From: Methanobacterium sp. | GTDB taxonomy: Archaea; Methanobacteriota; Methanobacteria; Methanobacteriales; Methanobacteriaceae | DNA length: 64,000 nucleotides | Assembly (NCBI GenBank): GCA_030017655.1 | Contig: JASEIM010000006.1 | Coordinates: 1-64,000, forward strand | Reading direction: 5' to 3' | Shown here: positions 31,280-39,642 of the stretch, in pieces | How the letters are laid out: each line of letters opens with the position of its first letter | Numbering within the stretch: position 1 is the first letter of the stretch | The notes under the pieces: model-generated | What the model saw: only the letters and a program-made list of their open reading frames with translations | Databases searched by the model: none | Told to the model about the DNA's origin: nothing | Translations under genes and position numbers: made by a program

Positions 31280-32521
31280 ATGCATATAGAATTAATTTTA
31301 AAATTTTTAATTTCTTTTGCAATAGGGGCGCTGATTGGTACTGAAAGGGAGCGAAAACAGTCTAAAATAAAAGAATTTGCTGGAATAAGGACTTTCATGC
31401 TGATCGCGGTATTTGGAACCTCATCTGCTTTTTTATCAACATTTTATCCTAATTTTTTAATTATAGCGTTTTTAGGGCTTGCAGCAATTGTAAGTTTGAG
31501 TTATATCCCCAGTATAAAGGAAACTGGTGATATTGGAATAACTACAGAAGTAGTGGCACTTCTTACATTCATTTTAGGCGCATTATGCTTTACTGATGAA
31601 GGATTACAAATTGTCCCCATTCTTGCAATAATAATAACCACTTTACTTGCAGTTAAGCCATATTTACACACTTTTGCACAGAAAATAAGCCAGAAAGAGA
31701 TTATAAATACCCTTAAATTCCTGATAGTTGCATTTGTGATACTTCCATTACTTCCAAATGAGACTATTGGACCTTTAGGTGTTTTTAATCCCTATCAGAT
31801 CTGGCTTATGGTAGTATTTATTTCTGGAATAAGCTTTGCTGGATATATATTGATGAAATTTATAGGCGCTGAAAGAGGAATAAGTGCTACTGGAATTATA
31901 GGGGGGCTTGTATCCAGTACAGCGGTTACAACTGCCATGGCAGCAAGAGTTAAAGAATCAGATTTTGTTATCAGGGCAGCAGTATTTGCCACAGTTGTTG
32001 CAAGTTCAATGATGTTTTTTCGAGTTCTATTTGAAGTATCAGTAATTAATTCTAATTTAATAGGTATTCTCGTTGCTCCAATGCTTAGTATGGGGATTTT
32101 AGGTATTTTTTTAGGCTTTTTAGCATGGAAAACAACCAAAGTCAGGGAAGTAGGTGAGGATCTTAAACTTAAAAACCCCTTTTCACTTAAACCTGCGTTA
32201 ATATTTGGTTTATTGTTTTTGATTATTTTATTTATATCTAAAATAGCCGATATTTATTTTGGAAGCAGTGGAATTTACATTACAAGCATCATATCTGGAG
32301 TAGCTGACGTGGACGCTATAACAATAAGTATGGCTATCCTTGCAAGGGATACAATATCTAATGAAGTTGCAGTTACTGCAATAACGCTTGCAGCGATATC
32401 AAATACGGTTGTTAAATTTTTTATTGCAATGTTTTTTGGAACAAGAAAATTTGGATATTTGATAGGTGTAATATTCGCCCTAATCATTTCAATAGGAATA
32501 ATTGCTATAATATTTGTCTAA
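31280..32521 (+). CDS. MgtC/SapB-family membrane protein with DUF4010 domain
   Basis: A 413-residue, roughly 12-helix membrane protein. The N-terminal third has the MgtC signature FAIGALIGTERERKQSK and AGIRTFMLIAVFG; the rest matches DUF4010, including GGLVSSTAVTTAMAARVKES and the late SGVADVDAITISMA. Bacterial MgtC proteins respond to low Mg2+ or acid, but this fused form is uncharacterised. The ATG is about 27 nt from a TATA element with no ribosome site, so the mRNA may be leaderless. Confidence 0.82.
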   Translation: MHIELILKFLISFAIGALIGTERERKQSKIKEFAGIRTFMLIAVFGTSSAFLSTFYPNFLIIAFLGLAAIVSLSYIPSIKETGDIGITTEVVALLTFILGALCFTDEGLQIVPILAIIITTLLAVKPYLHTFAQKISQKEIINTLKFLIVAFVILPLLPNETIGPLGVFNPYQIWLMVVFISGISFAGYILMKFIGAERGISATGIIGGLVSSTAVTTAMAARVKESDFVIRAAVFATVVASSMMFFRVLFEVSVINSNLIGILVAPMLSMGILGIFLGFLAWKTTKVREVGEDLKLKNPFSLKPALIFGLLFLIILFISKIADIYFGSSGIYITSIISGVADVDAITISMAILARDTISNEVAVTAITLAAISNTVVKFFIAMFFGTRKFGYLIGVIFALIISIGIIAIIFV

Positions 32522-32726
32522 TTAATATTTTTTAACATGCATAATCTCATTAATTTTTAGGGGAATTAAAATCCTGTTTAAAATAAAAATTTAAATAGTG
32601 AAAAAATAAATTTTTATGAGTATATATTTTATTTATTTAAGAAAGACAGGATATTCCAGAATTGTTTAAATCTGTTAATAGAACTAGAATTACTCTTATA
32701 ACTATTTTAGATTCACGGGTGATAAA

Positions 32727-34547
32727 ATGAGGATACTTTTAATTCATTCTGATTATTTAAAGTATAAAACAAAACAGAAGACAAGAATAGCAGAAGATAT
32801 TGGAGATAAAAAAAGTGAGGAATTCGAAAATGCTCTGGTGGTTTTTACCGCAGTTGAGAAGAAAGATGAACAGAATACAGATGAGATTGTAAAAAATGCA
32901 GTTTCAGAAATAATCAATGTTTCAGGTCAGGTAAAACCGGACAATGTAATTATATATCCTTATGCTCATTTAAGTTCTTCTTTAGGCTCTCCTCAATCTG
33001 CAAAGAAGATTTTGAAGGATATGGAATCTGAACTAAAAGCAAAAAACATCAAAGTCTCAAGAGTTCCATTTGGATGGTACAAATCATTTGAAATATCATG
33101 TAAAGGACATCCATTATCTGAACTTTCAAGAACCATTACTGTAAAACCTAAAGAAGAAGAAAAGGCAACAGAAGAACCTTCCAAATGGTATGTTTTAAGT
33201 AAAGGAGAACTTTATGATCCAGAGGATTATGAATTTAAAAACGAAGACCTCAAAAAGCTTACTGATTATGAGCTCGGTAAATTAGAATCCACTGGAGAGG
33301 AACCTCCACATGTAAGGCTTATGCGTGAAAAAGGTCTTGCAGATTACGAACCATCCGCTGATGTTGGGCACCTCAGATGGTACCCTAAAGGCAGATTAGT
33401 TCGTGATCTTCTCTCAGATTATGTTTACAACCTTGTAACAGAGTACGGTGCTATGCCTGTTGAAACTCCAATAATGTATGACCTTGCTGATGAAGCAATA
33501 AGGACACATGCAGATAAATTTGGAGAAAGACAGTACAGAATGGGTACTAAAAAAGAACTCATGTTAAGATTTGCCTGCTGTTTTGGGGCATTTAGAATGC
33601 TTTCAGATTCATTTTTAACCTGGAAAAATCTTCCAGTTGGAGTATATGAACTTTCAACATATAGTTTCCGATTAGAAAAGAGAGGAGAAGTAGTGGGGCT
33701 TAAAAGACTTAGAGGATTTACAATGCCTGATTTCCACTCAGTATGTGCAGATATTCCAAGCTCAATGGAAGAATTTGACAGGCAAATTGATATGTGCATG
33801 CAGACTGGAAAAGACCTTGATGTGAATTATGAAGCTATTTTCAGGGCGACAGCAGACTTCTTTGAAGAAAATAAAGAATGGATATATAATGCAGCAGAAA
33901 AAATGGGAAAACCAATACTTCTTGAGATTTTGCCAAGGCGTAAGCATTACTGGATTGCTAAAATGGACTTTGCAGCTATTGATTACCTTGGAAGGCCTAT
34001 AGAAAACCCTACAATCCAGATAGACGTTGAAAGCGCTGAAAGATTTGACATAACATACATTAATGAAGCTGAAGAAGAAGAATATCCTATAATTATCCAT
34101 TGCAGCCCCACAGGAAGCATAGAGCGCGTTATAGGCAGTTTACTTGAAAAAACTGCCATAGAAATAAACGAAAGGCCTCCAATGCTGCCGGTATGGCTTT
34201 CACCAACACAGGTAAGAGTAATTCCAATTGCAGAGAGACATATAGAACTTGCATCATCTCTTGTAGATGAATTAAAAGAAAATAATATAAGAGTTGATAT
34301 GGATGAACGTCATGAAACTGTTGGTAAAAAAATAAGGAATGCTGGAAAGGAATGGGTACCATATACAATTGTAATTGGAGATAAAGAACTTGATAGTGAT
34401 AAATTCACTGTAAATATTCGTGAAAGTAATGAAAAAGTTTTAATGGACAAAGATGAACTCATTAATAGAATACATGATGAAGTAAAAGGAATGCCATTCA
34501 GGCCGCTGCCTTTACCATTAAAATTATCTAAAAGAGTTAACTTTTAA
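32727..34547 (+). CDS. thrS: Threonyl-tRNA synthetase, archaeal type
   Basis: A 606-residue class II synthetase. Residues 1 to about 140 are the archaeal-specific editing domain related to D-aminoacyl-tRNA deacylase ([14 protein letters not shown] start, [13 protein letters not shown]), which removes mischarged serine. The catalytic core follows ([18 protein letters not shown], the metal-binding FACCFGAFR region, [10 protein letters not shown]), then the anticodon domain at [23 protein letters not shown] precedes the ATG. Confidence 0.96.
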   Translation: MRILLIHSDYLKYKTKQKTRIAEDIGDKKSEEFENALVVFTAVEKKDEQNTDEIVKNAVSEIINVSGQVKPDNVIIYPYAHLSSSLGSPQSAKKILKDMESELKAKNIKVSRVPFGWYKSFEISCKGHPLSELSRTITVKPKEEEKATEEPSKWYVLSKGELYDPEDYEFKNEDLKKLTDYELGKLESTGEEPPHVRLMREKGLADYEPSADVGHLRWYPKGRLVRDLLSDYVYNLVTEYGAMPVETPIMYDLADEAIRTHADKFGERQYRMGTKKELMLRFACCFGAFRMLSDSFLTWKNLPVGVYELSTYSFRLEKRGEVVGLKRLRGFTMPDFHSVCADIPSSMEEFDRQIDMCMQTGKDLDVNYEAIFRATADFFEENKEWIYNAAEKMGKPILLEILPRRKHYWIAKMDFAAIDYLGRPIENPTIQIDVESAERFDITYINEAEEEEYPIIIHCSPTGSIERVIGSLLEKTAIEINERPPMLPVWLSPTQVRVIPIAERHIELASSLVDELKENNIRVDMDERHETVGKKIRNAGKEWVPYTIVIGDKELDSDKFTVNIRESNEKVLMDKDELINRIHDEVKGMPFRPLPLPLKLSKRVNF

Positions 34548-34734
34548 TTAACTCTTTAACTATTTTTATTTTATTATTGCTTATTCATTTTTTTACATGG
34601 TTTTATTGGAAAAATAAACATTATGGGCTATATTGGAAGTTGATTTTTGGAGTTTTTTTCTTTATAAAAAAATAAAATAAATCTGAGGGTTAAATAGTTT
34701 ATTATCCTTCTTTATCCATTCTCTCCGTGGTAAG

Positions 34735-34896
34735 TTACGTTCGGGAACTTGCTATACCATTAACTACAATTATTTCACCGCTCTGGAATTCTATAACGGA
34801 TGTCCGAGTTTTATCCCCAAATATGCCGTCTTCTTCTCCGGCTTTATATCCATGAGCATTCAGCCAGCGGTGTATTTTTTTTTTACATCCTCTCAT
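34735..34896 (-). CDS. Stand-alone peptidoglycan-binding domain mini-protein (53 aa)
   Basis: A small ORF on the minus strand starts at the ATG 34894-34896 directly after GGTGAGGA. It contains RWLNAHGYKAGEEDGIFGDK followed by a Thr-Ser-Val-Ile-Glu-Phe-Gln helix and NGIASSRT. This is the PG_binding_1 pattern (L..xGY..G..DGIFG..T....FQ). It is complete as a domain but has no signal peptide and no enzyme attached. An A10 run after the fourth codon is a possible frameshift site, so this could be a remnant of a longer wall-active protein. In pseudomurein-bearing archaea such domains occur in wall hydrolases. Confidence 0.55.
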   Translation of the reverse strand: MRGCKKKIHRWLNAHGYKAGEEDGIFGDKTRTSVIEFQSGEIIVVNGIASSRT

Positions 34897-35085
34897 TCCT
34901 CACCATTTTTCAACATTAGTTGCATTTTACTTACTCCCGAAATTAGATGTTTTATAGTTTATCTTGCAAATAATTAATAAAATTTTTTTATTTTATATCA
35001 TAATATTTAAAATCGGTATTTATCGTAATTTATGCAAATTCTAAAAGTTAGAGGGCACTAAATGTTTTTGAAGTTTTGATAATAG

Positions 35086-35113
35086 TTTAAATATTATAAC
35101 TTATAACTAATAA
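35086..35113 (+). promoter_or_regulatory. parA promoter with TTATAACT motif
   Basis: A TATA box TTTAAATATT (35086-35095) overlaps the tandem TTATAACTTATAACTAATAA (35094-35113), which lies between TATA and the predicted start near 35115. Variants of this motif recur after the ParB-like gene (36759-36843), so they flank the parAB pair, and one copy is upstream of uppP. Confidence 0.45.
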
Positions 35114-35127
35114 TTTAGAAGTTAAAT

Positions 35128-35516
35128 GGAGGTTCTCAAAATCTATCAAAAATCCTCAAAAATCTCCGATTTTTGGGAGCCCTCAAACGCGTAGCATTCT
35201 AAAACTTCGATTTTCGATATGTCAAATTCTAAGAATTTGTCAGCGTTTGGGGCATCATAATCTTTGATTATGATAGCCTACAAAATTGTAAATTTTGTAG
35301 CGGAGAAAACAGAGCTTACAAACACAAAGTGTTTGTGCTCCGAAATTCTACGAATTTCGAGAGTTTTCTCCGGTTATAAAATGCGGAGCATGCAAATCTC
35401 CGATTTGCTGCCTGCAAAACTGAAAGTTAGAGAAACTTTGTTTCTCTACACCAAAAATTCGCAGAATTTTTGAAGCAAGATTTTGGAACCCCAAAAATTA
35501 GAATAATTTTTGGAGG
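35128..35516 (+). repeat. 389-bp nested hairpin array forming the parA leader
   Basis: The array runs from GGAGG (35128-35132) to GGAGG (35512-35516), the latter serving as the parA ribosome site. Outer arms GGTTCTCAAAATC and GATTTTGGAACCCC enclose nested units: CCTCAAACGC/GCGTTTGGGG around CAAATTCT-A-AGAATTTG; CGGAGAAAAC/GTTTTCTCCG around CAAACAC-AAA-GTGTTTG and CGAAATTC-TAC-GAATTTCG; plus ATCATAATC-TTT-GATTATGAT, CTACAAAAT..ATTTTGTAG, GCAAATC-TCC-GATTTGC, AGAGAAAC-TTT-GTTTCTCT, CAAAAATTC-GCA-GAATTTTTG and CCAAAAATTA-GAA-TAATTTTTGG. The last one's arm includes the first GG of the ribosome site. It gives parA a leader of about 400 nt. Confidence 0.85.
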
Positions 35517-35524
35517 ACACTGGA

Positions 35525-36301
35525 ATGGGTGAGGTAATAGCAATATTGAATCAAAAAGGAGGCTGCGGAAAGACCACAACTGCAGTTAATCTATCTACCG
35601 CTCTGGCACTTAAGGGGAAGAATGTTTTACTTGTGGATATTGATCCTCAAGGTAACGCCACAACAAGCTTTGGAATAGAAAAAAACGAGCTTAACAGTAC
35701 CATATACACAGTATTAACTGGAAAAGATCCGCTTAAAGATGCAATTGTCCAAACAGGAATTGAGGGAGTGGATCTGGTTCCAAGTAACATTTCCTTAAGC
35801 GGTGCTGAAATAGAATTAAGTGGGGAAATTGGATTTCATTCCATATTAAAAGAGAATATAGAAGACATAAAGGATTATTTTGACTATATTTTTATTGATG
35901 TTCCTCCATCACTGGGTTTACTTACGATAAATTCACTGGTTGCTTCAGATAGTGTAATTATTCCTATTCAGGCGGAATTTTATGCACTTGAAGGAATGGC
36001 CGATCTTGTAGAGGCTATGCAGCTTGTTGGAAACCGTTTAAACAGTCCATCTGAGATAAAAGGCATTCTTCTTACATTATATGACTCAAGAACTAGGCTT
36101 GGAAGAGAAGTGTTTAAAAATGTCAAGGAATACTTTGGAGAAAAAGAAAACATTTTTAAAACAGCTATTCCCCGAAATGTTAAGCTTGCTGAGGCTCCAA
36201 GCCATGGAAAACCGTGTATTTTATATGATGAAGAGTGTAGAGGAACTTTTGCTTATAATGAACTTGCAGAAGAAATAATCAGCATGGAGAATACAGAATG
36301 A
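35525..36301 (+). CDS. parA: ParA/Soj-family partition ATPase
   Basis: A 258-residue deviant Walker ATPase: the P loop is NQKGGCGKTTTAVNLST, followed by LVDIDPQGNAT and the Walker B-like FIDVPPSLG. ParA proteins bind DNA cooperatively with ATP and move ParB-DNA complexes or other cargo. The ATG at 35525 is fixed by TGGAGG eight bases upstream; an in-frame TTG at 35510 is part of that site. Its end overlaps the next start (ATGA), coupling it to a ParB-tip-like protein. An unusually long hairpin-rich leader precedes it. Confidence 0.92.
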   Translation: MGEVIAILNQKGGCGKTTTAVNLSTALALKGKNVLLVDIDPQGNATTSFGIEKNELNSTIYTVLTGKDPLKDAIVQTGIEGVDLVPSNISLSGAEIELSGEIGFHSILKENIEDIKDYFDYIFIDVPPSLGLLTINSLVASDSVIIPIQAEFYALEGMADLVEAMQLVGNRLNSPSEIKGILLTLYDSRTRLGREVFKNVKEYFGEKENIFKTAIPRNVKLAEAPSHGKPCILYDEECRGTFAYNELAEEIISMENTE

Positions 36302-36636
36302 CCAACAAAAAACAAAGTGGAGCGCTTGGAAAGGGTCTTGATGCTTTAATAGGCAAAAATTATATTAAAGAGACAAATAAAGAGGAAAAAATAACAGAAT
36401 CAGAAGATGTATTACGGTCCAGAGTAATGGATCCTGAAATAATAGCAGCAATTTTAGATGATGTAAAGAAAAACCCGCGTATCTCACTCTGGTCAGCAAA
36501 ATCTGCAGCGGTGTTACGATTTTTAAGAAAAACAGAGCCCGAATTCAGTATAAGCAGTGAAGCATCTCTTTTAATTGAAGACGCGATAAAAATCAAGTAT
36601 CCCGAGATATGGGACCTCTTTGAAGAGCATTTTTAA
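36298..36636 (+). CDS. Small ParA partner with a ParB-like N-terminal tip
   Basis: A 112-residue protein translated from an ATGA overlap with parA. Residues 8-20 read GALGKGLDALIGK, very like the N-terminal peptide of ParB that contacts ParA and stimulates its ATPase. No ParB/Srx CTPase domain (GERRxRA box) or HTH follows. Instead there is an acidic linker and a short helical region (ISLWSAKSAAVLRFLRKTEP, then SEASLLIEDAI). I infer a ParA activator with a different DNA- or cargo-binding part. I do not know a named family for it. Confidence 0.7.
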   Translation: MTNKKQSGALGKGLDALIGKNYIKETNKEEKITESEDVLRSRVMDPEIIAAILDDVKKNPRISLWSAKSAAVLRFLRKTEPEFSISSEASLLIEDAIKIKYPEIWDLFEEHF

Positions 36637-36650
36637 TTATTTTTGTATAA

Positions 36651-36721
36651 TTTGATGTGGGAAAACTTTGTTTCCCAACATCAAAGATTTTATCAGTGCC
36701 ACGAAAATTCGATTTTGTGGC
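36651..36721. repeat. Two long hairpins after the ParB-like gene
   Basis: TTTGATGTGGGAAAAC-TTT-GTTTCCCAACATCAAA (36651-36685) and GCCACGAAAAT-TCG-ATTTTGTGGC (36698-36721) lie just after the stop codon. They share the triloop-plus-complementary-arms design of the leader arrays and may act as a transcription terminator or processing signal. Confidence 0.6.
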
Positions 36722-36758
36722 AAGATTTGAAGATCATTTTTTTATTATACTTTATACC

Positions 36759-36843
36759 TTATAAGTTAGTATTTATAACTTTGAAGTTATCAGTTATAAC
36801 AACATCAATTATTAGTTATAACTTAAAATTTATAACTTATAAC
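36759..36843. repeat. Cluster of TTATAACT-type repeats
   Basis: Within 85 bp there are TTATAAGTT, TTTATAACTTT, CAGTTATAAC, ATTAGTTATAACTT and TTATAACTTATAAC, in direct and inverted order. Together with the copy in the parA promoter they bracket the two partition genes, a layout typical of centromere-like sites, although the convergent gene end here leaves promoter function unlikely. Confidence 0.4.
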
Positions 36844-36885
36844 AGGATCAATTAAAACTTTTAAGTAAGTAATATAATGAAAAAT

Positions 36886-38007
36886 TTAAAAGTTTAAAAC
36901 CGATTGATAAGATTTATTCAGCTTGATAAAGGGTTCAGCACGTTTTACAGCCACACCAAGATTTTTAAGCTCTTCTAACTTTTTAATTCCAATCCCACGC
37001 TTTCTGAGGGTTATAATTTTTTTTGCAGATATTTTGCCAATTCCAGGAATTCTTATAAGCTCTTCAAACGATGCTTCATTGATTTCGATGGGAAATAACT
37101 CTCTATTGTTCATTGCAAAAGAATATTTGGGGTCAATTTCAGTTTCTATGTTTCCATCTTTATCAAATACCAGTTCGTCCAGGGAAAAGTCATAGGAATT
37201 CAGCAAAAAATCTGCCTGATAAAGCCTTGATGTCCGTTTGGGATGGGGAATATCATGATTTTCAAGAGGAGTACCTTTCAGAGGATTAAAGGCACTGAAA
37301 TAACTTCTTTTTATCTCGAACTTATCAGAAAGCCATTTTGATCTCTTGAGAACATCTTCATCACTCTCATCTGTTGCTCCTACAATAAACTGGGTGGTCT
37401 GTCCAGAAGGCGCCATATGGGAGTCTTTTTTCGATAATCTGTGGATCCACTTCATCCTCCTTAAGATATCAATTTCAAAATTTTTGGTACTGGTTAATTC
37501 TTCAAATCCATCAGGAGTTGCAGATTCTATATTCACGCTTACACGATTTGCTAAGCTCATAGCTCTTTTAATAAGGTCAAAAGATGTTCCGGGAAGGATT
37601 TTAAGATGAATATAGCCGTCATATCCATAATCTCTGAGTATTCTTGCAACTTCTATTTCCTTCTCCATTGAATATTCTATATCTTTTGAAGCTCCTGAAC
37701 TTAAAAATAAACCTTCAACATATTTTCTATTAAAATAGTCTAAAAACAAAGTGGAAAGTTCTTCTGGAGTGAATTCATAACGCTCTAATTTGCTACTCCT
37801 ACTATTCATACAGTATTTACAGTCATTAGAGCATTTGTTAGTCATTAAAACCTTAAAAATTGGTATGCACTGTCCATTAGGTGAAGTGCTATTATATATT
37901 CCTGGAATTTTTCCTGAAATATAGGTTTCAATACCTGGATCTACATAATTACATAGATCATATTTGGCAGATTCCCCCAGAATTTTGAGTTTTTTTTGAC
38001 TGTTCAT
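36886..38007 (-). CDS. Radical SAM protein with C-terminal helix-hairpin-helix (putative DNA modification/repair)
   Basis: A 373-residue radical SAM enzyme. The cluster motif is CSNDCKYC (Cys59, Cys63, Cys66, spacing C-x3-C-x2-C); the barrel continues through LILPG- and NIESATPDGFEEL-like segments. The C-terminal ~70 residues form an HhH DNA-binding motif (LIRIPGIGKISAKKII). This is the architecture of the radical SAM family often linked to uracil-DNA glycosylase; no such glycosylase is in this window. The ATG at 38007 is used rather than an adjacent upstream TTG. The substrate is unknown. Confidence 0.85.
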   Translation of the reverse strand: MNSQKKLKILGESAKYDLCNYVDPGIETYISGKIPGIYNSTSPNGQCIPIFKVLMTNKCSNDCKYCMNSRSSKLERYEFTPEELSTLFLDYFNRKYVEGLFLSSGASKDIEYSMEKEIEVARILRDYGYDGYIHLKILPGTSFDLIKRAMSLANRVSVNIESATPDGFEELTSTKNFEIDILRRMKWIHRLSKKDSHMAPSGQTTQFIVGATDESDEDVLKRSKWLSDKFEIKRSYFSAFNPLKGTPLENHDIPHPKRTSRLYQADFLLNSYDFSLDELVFDKDGNIETEIDPKYSFAMNNRELFPIEINEASFEELIRIPGIGKISAKKIITLRKRGIGIKKLEELKNLGVAVKRAEPFIKLNKSYQSVLNF

Positions 38008-38462
38008 CAAGTTTTATTATCTTGAATTTATTTATTAGATTTTTCGTTTCATAAAAACTTTATAAATCCAGTAGATTTTTTCTTTAATTTCTTAAAATTT
38101 AATATAAACCATTAAATTCATACTTCATCCTAATAAAACTGTATTTTTAGGGTATCTGCTCCAAAAAAATCCCTTATCAAAGATACTTCCCTTTTTGAAA
38201 AAGATTTTAACCGGGCAAAATCATCAAATACTTAACCTTTCAATAAATAAACATTTTTTGATGATTTAAAGATAAAAATAAGAACGGATTAACGAAATTT
38301 CTATTTCAGTAGTATAATTCCTTATATGGTGGCTTTAATTCATAAATAGCACCTATAAATAGCTTTTTTTGGGATTTTAAAACAAAATCTTTAAATATCA
38401 AAACTTCTTTAAATGTAATACTAATTTATACAAAATTATTCAAAATTCATGGAGGAGATACA
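38008..38462. other. Divergent intergenic region, no gene found
   Basis: These 455 AT-rich bases separate the radical SAM gene from the secreted zinc-ribbon gene. TATA-like TCTTTAAATATC (about 38390) and CTTTAAATG (about 38408) precede the latter. No ORF, RNA gene or hairpin array is evident. Confidence 0.4.
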
Positions 38463-38897
38463 ATTAAGCGAAGATATGCTTACGTGCCAGTATTTATGCT
38501 TTGCATGTTTATAGGTAGTCTGTTTTCTTTTGGGGCTTTAAATAATTATGGAACAACTGATATAGAACCAATTGATTCTTCTAAGGCTATAGCTGGAATG
38601 AATAATAATCATGCTTCTTACATATCTGAAGCAAATGCTAAATCTAAAATTAAGAGAGGCAATGTATTGTCAGTGCGAGGTAAATGTTCCTGCAGTTTAC
38701 TTACAGATTATAAAATGCATCGTGCTAAATGGCTAAATTATTGTCCGCAGTGCCATAAATATGGAACATTGAGATTCACCAGAGGGGGAGGATGTCCTGA
38801 AGGAATGCTGTACTGTACCCGATGTGATGCTGATTTCTGCGCAGTACATGGTAAAGAACATGTATATCGTGGTGCAACATATCTAAGATCAGCATAA
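38463..38897 (+). CDS. Secreted zinc-ribbon protein, probable ATT start
   Basis: With a start at ATT 38463-38465 the protein has 144 residues and begins (M)KRRYAYVPVFMLCMFIG, a textbook signal peptide. A perfect GGAGGAG lies five bases upstream of that ATT. The only later in-frame alternative is a GTG at 38484, which has no ribosome site and loses the basic n-region. The mature part ends in a cysteine-rich domain with CSCS, CPQCHKYGTLRF, CPEGMLYCTRCDADFCAVHGKEH, likely two zinc knuckles. I recall similar tails on secreted methanobacterial proteins but cannot name the function. Confidence 0.65.
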   Translation: MKRRYAYVPVFMLCMFIGSLFSFGALNNYGTTDIEPIDSSKAIAGMNNNHASYISEANAKSKIKRGNVLSVRGKCSCSLLTDYKMHRAKWLNYCPQCHKYGTLRFTRGGGCPEGMLYCTRCDADFCAVHGKEHVYRGATYLRSA

Positions 38898-39076
38898 ATA
38901 ATGAATTTGCAGAGATTTGATTAAAAAAACATTTTATTAACCTTTTTATTTTAGGGAATTATATTAATGAGCCAAATCTGCATAAGCATATTTTAGAGTA
39001 ATTTATCCTATTTAATGGATTATTAATTCCTAAAGTTTATATAATAAAAGATTTCCATCTTCAAATGGTGTTAAAA

Positions 39077-39634
39077 ATGTCCATCTTAGTTATAGGAATT
39101 ATTTTATTCGTCATAATAGTTTTAGTGCTTTTAATTGTTGGTATGTATAACAGTTTGGTCGGATCGCGTAACCGGGTTAAAAATGCATGGTCTCAGATAG
39201 ATGTTCAACTGAACAGAAGAGCTGATCTGATACCTAACCTGATAGAAACAGTTAAGGGTTATGCTAAACACGAAAAAACTGTATTTCAAAATGTTACTGA
39301 AGCAAGAGCTAACCTTATGAATGCTAAAACCGTTCAAGAAAATGCTGAAGCAAATAATATCTTAACTGACACATTAAAAAGTCTTTTTGCTGTGGCAGAA
39401 AATTACCCAGAATTAAAGGCCAATGAAAATTTTTTGGAGTTACAAAGCCAGTTACAAGAAACAGAGGATAAAATAGCATATTCAAGACAATTCTACAATG
39501 ATACAGTGCTGATGTACAATAATAAGATTCAAATGTTTCCAAGCAGTATAATAGCTCGACAATTTAACTTTACCGAGGCAGAGTTCTTTGAAGTTGAAGA
39601 ATCTGTTCGTTCAGTTCCAAAAGTTGAATTTTAG
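39077..39634 (+). CDS. lemA: LemA family protein
   Basis: A 185-residue protein with one N-terminal helix and a helical bundle. The LemA signature [20 protein letters not shown] and [13 protein letters not shown], then [20 protein letters not shown] and [12 protein letters not shown], are all present. The ATG at 39077 is preferred (GGTG seven bases upstream) over an in-frame ATG at 39065. It lies 8 bp before a DUF2207 gene; LemA-DUF2207 pairs are common in bacteria and archaea. Confidence 0.92.
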   Translation: MSILVIGIILFVIIVLVLLIVGMYNSLVGSRNRVKNAWSQIDVQLNRRADLIPNLIETVKGYAKHEKTVFQNVTEARANLMNAKTVQENAEANNILTDTLKSLFAVAENYPELKANENFLELQSQLQETEDKIAYSRQFYNDTVLMYNNKIQMFPSSIIARQFNFTEAEFFEVEESVRSVPKVEF

Positions 39635-39642
39635 GTGTTATA

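Noticed and set aside
35128..35516. The palindromic arrays as a CRISPR or classical tandem repeat
   Set aside because: Units differ in sequence and length; there are no identical repeats with unique spacers and no cas genes.
38463..38484. GTG at 38484 as the start of the secreted zinc-ribbon protein
   Set aside because: It has no ribosome site and would lose the positive end of the signal peptide; kept only as the fallback.
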